From Leptodactylus fallax (Eukaryota; Chordata; Amphibia; Anura; Leptodactylidae): 64,000 nt of DNA. Numbering within the stretch: position 1 is the first letter of the stretch; each line of letters starts with the position of its first letter. Shown in pieces: positions 57,823 through 64,000 of this stretch. Where the stretch lies: assembly GCA_947044405.1 (NCBI GenBank), contig CAMRHE010000018.1, positions 620,001 through 684,000 of the forward strand. Direction: 5' to 3'. The notes below the pieces were generated by a model. It saw nothing but the letters and a program-made list of their open reading frames with translations. It searched no databases and was not told the origin of the DNA. The translations under genes were made by a program, and so were the position numbers.

Positions 57823-58792
57823 CAGTGATGGCGAACCTACGACACACGTGTCACAGGAGACACGCCAAGATATTTTGGGTGACACACATTGGCAGCTACA
57901 TATTGTGTTATTGCAATAAGCAGCTGCCGATACTTTTATTATTCTTATTCTTATTATTTTATTATTGTTTATTTATATAGCACCATTAATTCCATTGTGC
58001 TGTGCATTTGAGCGTTTACGTACGGTACACAAAATATACAAGACAAATATAATACTAACAGTAACCAACTGGCACAGTGGGATACTCACCTGTCCACGCT
58101 TCTGTCCTGGCCACCCTCCGCTGCCTCCTCTAGGTGGCGCTACACTGACATCATGACGCTGAAGAACGCCGGGACGCTACGTACAACGCCCCGGCCTTCT
58201 TCAGTGTCAGCAACAGTGCACCCTGGAGGTGGCAGCGGAGGGCGTCCAGGTCTGGAGCGTGGACAGGTGAGTAAAAATTATCAGCCACTACTCTGCGTGG
58301 GGGTGGGGAGATAACAGGGGTGGGCTTTAAAAAAGGGGTCATATACTGTGTGGGAGGGTAAAAAAAAATGGGTTCATATACTGTGGGGGGCAAAAAATGG
58401 GGTCACCGTGTGGGGGCTAAAAAAGGGGGTTATATACTGTGTGATGGGCCAGGAAAAGGCGGTCATATACTGTGTGATTGGCCAGAAAAAAGGGGTTGTA
58501 TACCGTGTGATTGTCCAGAAAAAGGGGGTCATATACCGTGTGATGGGCCAGAAAAAGGGGGTCATATACCATGATGGGCCAGAAAAAGGGGGTCATATAC
58601 TGTGTGATGGGTCAGGAAAAGGGGGTCATATATAATAATATAAATACATATAAAAAAATATAACTTTTTTTTTTCCTAGAGCTACAAATATCACAAAATT
58701 ATGGATATTTCTGAATGTGACACGCCACCCGAGTTAAGTTAGGTTTTTTGACGAATTTTGACACACCGAGCTTAAAAGGTTAGCCATCACTG
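57823..58792 (+). mobile_element. Non-autonomous hAT element with minisatellite, copy 1
   Basis: The left end reads CAGTGATGGCGAACCT; the right end, inverted, CAGTGATGGCTAACCT. 8-bp flanks TTGTAGAT (57815-57822) and TTCTAGAT (58793-58800) match at 7 of 8, the hAT-type duplication. The interior has a GC-rich part, an L2/SINE-tail insertion at about 57940-58090, and the minisatellite 58336-58632. No transposase. Confidence 0.88.
58336..58632 (+). repeat. Minisatellite, unit about 35-36 bp
   Basis: About eight units of the form GGGGGTCATATACTGTGTGA plus TGGGCCAGAAAAA. The first units are diverged, the last ones nearly identical, as in arrays that grow at one end. Frames across it (58348-58635) are repeat translations. 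Confidence 0.9.
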
Positions 58793-58942
58793 TTCTAGAT
58801 GGTATAAAACTAGAGACCCAGTTCCCTTTGTCTACATATATACATACTGCATTGAGTACAGGTGTAGGGGACAGACTCTCCCTGGCAAATTTTAGTTAGA
58901 ACATTGCTAGTGGGAACTTTAGAGCCTGTTTTCTTAGGTTAA

Positions 58943-59255
58943 CCCCATCCCGCTGGAGGAATTTTTCATTTTTGACTTCCCTTCCAAACGCCATAACTTT
59001 TTTTTTATTTTTCCACTCTCAGAGCCAGATGAGGTCTTAATGTTTTCAGGACAAATTTTTCTTCATGATGCTACCATTAATTATTCTGTACAATGTACTG
59101 GGAAGCTGGAAAAAAATTCAGAATGGGGTCAATTTGAAACAAAAATGCATTTGTGCGATTTTCTTACGGGCTACATTTTTACGGCGATCACTGTGCAGCC
59201 AAAATGACATGTCACCTGTATTCTATGTTTTGGTACGATTCCATATAGTTATAGA
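58943..59255. repeat. TTAA element, truncated second copy
   Basis: It follows TTAA at 58939-58942 and parallels 53721-54050 (CGCCATAACTTTTTTTTTAT, CATTAATTATTCTGTACAAT, GGAAAAAAATTCAGAATGGG). It ends at the Tc1 insertion and does not clearly resume beyond it. Confidence 0.6.
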
Positions 59256-59265
59256 TATAGATATA

Positions 59266-60881
59266 CAGTGCCTTGCGAAAGTATTCGGCCCCCTTGAACT
59301 TTTAACCTTTTCCCACATTTGAGGCTTCAAACATAAAGATATAAAATTTTAATTTTTTGGTGAAGAATCAACAACAAGTGGGACACAATTGTGAAGTGGA
59401 ATGAAATTTATTGGTTATTTTAAACTTTTGTAAAAAGTGGGGCGTGCAATATTATTCGGCCCCTTTACTTTCAGTGCAGCAAACTCACTCCATAAGTTCA
59501 GTGAGGATCTCTGAATGTTCCAATGTTGTCCTAAATGACTGATGATGATAAATATAATCCTCCTGTGTGTAATCAAGTCTCCGTATAAATGCACCTGCTC
59601 TGTGATAGTCTCAGGGTTCTGTTTAAAGCACCAAGAGCATCATGAAGACTAAGGAACACACCAGGCAGGTCCGTGATACTGTTGTGGAGAAGTTTAAAGC
59701 TGGATTTGGATACAAAAAGATTTCCCAAACTTTAAACATCCCAAGGAGCACTGTGCAAACGATCATATTGAAATGGAAGGAGTATCAGACCACTGCAAAT
59801 CTACCAAGACCCGGCCGTCCCTCTAAACTTTCATCTCAAACAAGGAGAAGACTGATCAGAGATGCAGTCAAGAGGCCCATGATCACTCTGGATGAACTGC
59901 AGAGATCTACAGCTGAGGTGGGAGAGTCTGTCCATAGGACAACAATCAGTCGTACACTGCACAAATCTGGCCTTTATGGAAGAGTGGCAAGAAGAAAGCC
60001 ATTTCTCAAAGATATCCATAAAAAGTCTTGTTTAAAGTTTGCCACAAGCCACCTGGGAGACACATCAAACATGTGGAAGAAGGTGCTCTGGTCAGATGAA
60101 ACCAAAATCAAACTTTTTGGCCACAATGCAAAACGATATGTTTGGCGTAAAAGCAGCACAGCTCATCACTCTGAACACACCATCCTCTCTGTCAAACATG
60201 GTGGTGACAGCATCATGGTTTGGGCCTGTTTTTCTTCAGCAGGGACAGGGAAGATGGTTAAAATTGATGGGAAGATGGATGGAGCCAAATACAGTACAGG
60301 ACCATTCTGGAAGAAAACCTGTTGGAGTCTGCAAAAGACCTGAGATTGGGACGGAGATTTATCTTCCAACAAGACAATGATCCCAAACATAAAGCAAAAT
60401 CTACAATGGAATGGTTCACAAATAAAGTATCCAGGTGTTAGAATGTCCAAGTCAAAGTCCAGACCTGAATCCAATCGAGAATCTGTAGAAAGAGCTAAAA
60501 GCTGCTGTTCACAAACGCTCTCCATCCAACCTTACTGAGCTCGAGCTGTTTTCTAAGGAAGAATGGGCAAGAATTTCAGTCTCTCGATGTGCAAAACTGA
60601 TAGAGACATACCCCAAGTGACTTGCAGATGTAATTGCAGCAAAAGGTGGCGCTACAAAGTATTAACTTAAGGGGGCCGAATAATTTGGCACGCCCCACTT
60701 TTCAGTTTTTTATTTTTTACAAAAGTTTAAAATATCCAATAAATTTCATTCCACTTCACGATTGTGTCCCACTTGTTGAATCTTCACCAAAAAATTAAAA
60801 TTTTATATCCTTTTACTTGAAGCCTGAAATGTGGCAAAAGGTTGAAAAGTTCAAGGGGGCGAATACTTTCGCAAGGCACTG
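59266..60881 (+). mobile_element. Tc1-like transposon, family A, copy 4
   Basis: TA-flanked (59264-59265, 60882-60883), 1616 bp, full-length, opposite orientation to the other three copies. Confidence 0.95.
59642..60665 (+). pseudogene. Tc1 family A transposase, copy 4
   Basis: The N-terminal 220 codons are open (helix-turn-helix GYKKISQTLNIPRSTVQ, GRPSKLSS, first Asp in LWSDETKIKL). A 5-bp duplication at about 60292 (ACAGTACAGG) shifts the frame; then a one-base loss near 60427, a TAG for the Trp after NPIENL (near 60486) and TGA for Arg near 60618. The second Asp (QQDNDPKH) and Glu remain readable in the other frame. Confidence 0.92.
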
Positions 60882-60883
60882 TA

Positions 60884-61280
60884 GAACTGAGGGTAAATGG
60901 TAGTCTCAAAGAGAAACATTCTTAACAAAGACATGCAAATTAAGAAACTTGGATGCTAATTGCTTGAATTTCCTCCATGCTAGGCTGCAACCCCCCCCCC
61001 CCCACCACCACCACCACCCAGGGACCCTCCAAATGAAACCCTAAGTCTTTTCCCTAATTCTGCTTGGAAAGTTCCTCTTGGAAAATCCCGCTTGGTAGTG
61101 AATGATCAGAACTTATAGTTTATACACACTATTGAACTATCAGAGTATGTATATCTTACACTATCTTCACATCTGCGATGATGTGTCCATTGTTCTGGTC
61201 CATTGGGTGGCAAATCTAGGTATTAAAAGGGCAAATTTAGGTATAAAAACAAAGTTGACAATGAGACTGACAATACTAAC
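60884..61280. other. Spacer with C-run and (CCA)n
   Basis: Non-coding. A run of C followed by CCA repeats lies at about 60991-61019. No gene. Confidence 0.5.
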
Positions 61281-61537
61281 TAAGGCTAAGGCCCCAGGTA
61301 GCAAACCACTGCAAAAAAACGGTGTGAAAAAAACGCCATCATTTCAAAAGGTATAATTGACATGCTTGTATTTTTGAAAACATAGCTTTTCTGTTGATTT
61401 TTTTTCTGCAATGTGTGGATGGGATTAGCCAGAATCCCATCCACTTTTCAGATACTGTAAAACACTGCATTTTTTTACCGTGGCATTCCCGCCGTGGTCA
61501 AAACACTGCATTTTTGCAATGTGGGGCCTCGCCTAAA
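61281..61537. mobile_element. MITE with TAA target
   Basis: TAA at both ends (61281-61283, 61535-61537), with inner ends GGCTAAGGCCCCAGG and, inverted, GGCGAGGCCCCACA. Non-coding, PIF/Harbinger-like by its 3-bp target. Confidence 0.6.
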
Positions 61538-61879
61538 GGGGTTGTCCAGGATTACAAAAATAGACTACTTTTTCCACAAACTCTGCCAATTATGTTCATG
61601 ATATATGCCTAGTATAGCAGTTTATCACTGTTTAAATGAACACAGTCCATAGAAATGTATAGCACTTTTGTAACCAAAACCTGTTACATTTTCTAATATT
61701 TTTACTCACAAAACTTTGTTTCCTGAGATTCCTACCTTTTGTTTCATAATGGGCATACTACTCACATTATATAAACCATTTATTAAAATTATATTCCTAT
61801 CTAAATAAATATAATATACTTCAAATGATATTAAAAAGAGCCTGTCACATTGAAAATGTTGCTCATATTGTAGAACATG
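61538..61879. other. Frog-type AAAGGGGTTGTCC repeat start and spacer
   Basis: AAGGGGTTGTCCAGGATTAC directly follows the MITE and resembles the end of the TTAA element at 34796. The remainder is unassigned. Confidence 0.45.
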
Positions 61880-62149
61880 TTATAGAGCAGTGATGGCGAA
61901 CCTTTTAGAGACTGAGTGCCCAAACTGCAACCCAAAACCCACTAATTTATCGCAAAGTGCCAACACGGCAATTTAACCTTAAATTAACCAGGATCTGTTT
62001 TATAGTGACCGTGCAATGTTATTACAGCCTGTAATAATATCACGTCTGCTATAAAACAGATACTGTGTGATATAAATTGTGAAGGGCCCCCACATAGTAC
62101 AATTCGATCTGAAGTGGCCCCCAGATAGTACTATATGCTCCAGAATGGC

Positions 62150-63345
62150 CTCCAGACAGTATTATATGCTTCACAGTGGGGCCCCACACAGTAGTATATG
62201 CTTCACAGTGGGCCCCACACAGTAGTTTATGCTTCACAGTGGGGCCCCACACAGTAGCATATGCTTCACAGTGGGGCCCCACACAGTAGTATATGCTTCA
62301 CAGTGGGGCCCCACACAGTAGTATAAGCTTCACAGTGGGGCCCCACACAGTAGTATATGCTTCACAGTGGGGCCCCACACAGTAGTATATGCTTCACAGT
62401 GGGCCCCCACACAGTGGTATATGCTTCACAGTGGGCCCCACACAGTAGTTTATGCTTCACAGTGGGGCCCCACACAGTAGTATATGCTTCACAGTGGGCC
62501 CCCACACAGTGGTATATGCTTCACAGTGGGCCCCACACAGTAGTTTATGCTTCACAGTGGGGCCCCACACAGTAGCATATGCTTCACAGTGGGGCCCCAC
62601 ACAGTAGTATATGCTTCACAGTGGGGCCCCACACAGTAGTATAAGCTTTACAGTTGGGCCCCACACAGTAGCATATGCTTTACAGTGGGGCCCCACACAG
62701 TAGTATAAGCTTTACAGTGGGGCCCCACACAGTATTAGATGCTTCACAGTGGGGCCCCACAGCAGCATATGCTTCACAGTGGGGCCCCACACATATAGTT
62801 TATGCTTCACAGTGGGGCCCCACACATATAGTTTATGCTTCACAGTGGGGCTCCACACAGTAGCATATGCTTTACAGTTGGGCCCCACACAGTAGTATAT
62901 GCTTCACAGTGGGGCCCCACACAGTAGTATAAGCTTTACAGTGGGGCCCCACACAGTAGCATATGCTTTACAGTGGGGCCCCACACAGTAGCATATGCTT
63001 CACAGTGGGGCCCCACACAGTAGTATAAGCTTTATAGTGGGGCCCCACACAGTAGCATATGCTTTACAGTGGGGCCCCACACAGTAGTATAAGCTTTACA
63101 GTGGGGCACCACAAAGTATTAGATGCTTCACAGTGGGGCCCCACAGCAGCATATGCTTCACAGTGGGGCCCCACACATATAGTTTATGCTTCACAGTGGG
63201 GCCCCACACAGTACTATATGCTCCACAGTGGGGCCCCACACAGTAGCATATGCTTCACAGTGGGGCCCCACACAGTAGCATATGCTTCACAGTGGGGCCC
63301 CACACAGCAGCATATGCTTCACAGTAGGCCCCTACACAGTAGTTT
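62150..63345 (-). repeat. Minisatellite of 32-bp units, about 37 copies
   Basis: Plus-strand unit CAGTGGGGCCCCACACAGTA then GTATATGCTTCA. Variants (TTTATG, ATAAGC, CACATATAG) occur in repeating order, for example a block near 62731 recurs at 63115, 384 bp or 12 units later. All frames across it are repeat translations. Confidence 0.95.
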
Positions 63346-63469
63346 ATATTACTTACCTAGTCCCATGAAGAGCTGCAGTCCCAGGAAGAACATCCTCCTC
63401 CTCCCGCTCGCGTGCGCTGATGAATGACGTCATCACGCCTGCGTCGGGACAGAGGTTACGATCAGCAGT

Positions 63470-63577
63470 CAGTGTAGGCCGCAGTCTGGACCGCGGCCTA
63501 CACTGACAGCTCAGCCGAAAGACGCGATCGCTCACTAATAGGGAATCCTGTACCGGATTCCCCGTTAGTGAGCGATC
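63470..63577. other. Pair of GC-rich hairpins in the hAT element
   Basis: Inverted arms CAGTGTAGGCCGC / GCGGCCTACACTG at 63470-63505 and GATCGCTCACTAA / TTAGTGAGCGATC at 63526-63577. They may be transposase-related or merely structural. Confidence 0.75.
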
Positions 63578-63663
63578 ATGGCGATGGCGCGCGTGCCAAC
63601 TGAGAGGGCTCTGTGTGCCCTCTCTGGCACGCGTGCCATAGGTTCGCCATCACGGTTATAGAG

Positions 63664-64000
63664 CATGATTGATGTATAGTTTTGTAGAAAAGACAACTAT
63701 AAGTTGATATTTATCAATTGAAATCTCTGCCCTTTTTATGTTGAGAAATTAAGAAAGCTGTCCTGTGATTGAGCATAGAGATAGCTGTCAATCACTGATA
63801 GGACCGCCTCCTTGACTTCTCAGCATAGAAGAGAAGAGATTTAATGGATAAATCAATAAATATACTGAATCTTTTCCCACAAACGTATATATTAATCTGC
63901 TCAACTGCCCCCTGCTCTATAACATGTCATGTGCAGTTTGAACAGCATTTTCCATGTCACGAGTTCCCTTTTATACAAACGATTTTATATTAACACTGTT
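63664..64000. other. Unassigned end of window
   Basis: AT-rich non-coding sequence with no recognised feature. Confidence 0.4.

Larger units (their letters stand above)
61888..63655 (-). mobile_element. Non-autonomous hAT element with minisatellite, copy 2
   Basis: Flanked by an exact 8-bp duplication TTATAGAG (61880-61887, 63656-63663). Ends: CAGTGATGGCGAACCT on the left and, inverted, CCGTGATGGCGAACCT on the right. Its left end matches the right end of the 57823 element and vice versa, so it is in the opposite orientation. It contains a 1.2-kb minisatellite and GC-rich hairpins. No transposase. Confidence 0.92.

Noticed and set aside
62150..63345. CRISPR array
   Set aside because: Units are contiguous tandem copies without unique spacers, inside a hAT element of a eukaryotic genome.
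62049..63427. Repetitive open frames across the 32-bp array
   Set aside because: Open only because the unit happens to lack stops in some frames; the protein text simply repeats the unit.

Overview
This window looks like repeat-rich intergenic or intronic DNA from an amphibian, most likely a frog. The reasons are its AT-rich background and its mix of elements: Tc1, hAT, TTAA and TTA/TAA inverted-repeat families, L1/Tx1, CR1 and L2-type LINEs, a tRNA-headed SINE with an L2-type tail, a Helitron remnant and a vertebrate-type Ty3/Gypsy element. The species is inferred from repeat style, not proven. I found no convincing host exon. Every long reading frame I can explain belongs to a transposable element or to a tandem repeat.

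Layout. 719-7883: a young, complete Ty3/Gypsy element on the minus strand with intact gag and pol, near-identical LTRs, a PBS matching tRNA-Ser, a PPT and a probable -1 frameshift site. 8009-9284: a truncated L2-type LINE. 9664-11179: first of four copies of one Tc1-like family (the others are at 27044, 42881 and 59266). 11180-19600: old repeats, including a 903-bp inverted-repeat element with perfect 20-bp ends, a solo LTR with a 5-bp TSD, a 376-bp Tc1-type MITE and a solo LTR of the family described next. 21846-26670: an LTR retroelement with no gag or pol whose single minus-strand (now broken) gene joins a basic coiled-coil N-terminus, a piece of non-muscle myosin II heavy-chain rod, and an hnRNP-U-type SPRY domain. 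27044-30420: a Tc1 copy abutting a degraded Helitron. 32497-36773: a solo LTR, a TTAA foldback element and a third Tc1 family. 36800-44745: an old L1/Tx1 LINE carrying a MITE, a solo LTR (itself split by a Tc1) and another Tc1. 46555-51416: a Tc1 MITE beside an old Tc1 that was split by a CR1 LINE. 53717-55180: a TTAA element and the SINE. 56518-58792: a hAT transposase remnant and a non-autonomous hAT with an internal minisatellite. 59266-64000: the fourth Tc1 copy and a second hAT carrying a 1.2-kb array of 32-bp repeats.

Most notable is the 21846-26670 element: a retroelement that appears to have captured parts of two unrelated host mRNAs (myosin II rod and hnRNP U SPRY) and fused them behind a start codon in strong Kozak context, between hallmark LTRs, a PPT and a PBS-like site. 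A solo LTR of the same family lies at 19114-19595, so the family has moved more than once. The second theme is that the two related hAT elements carry different minisatellites at equivalent internal positions with a shared core.
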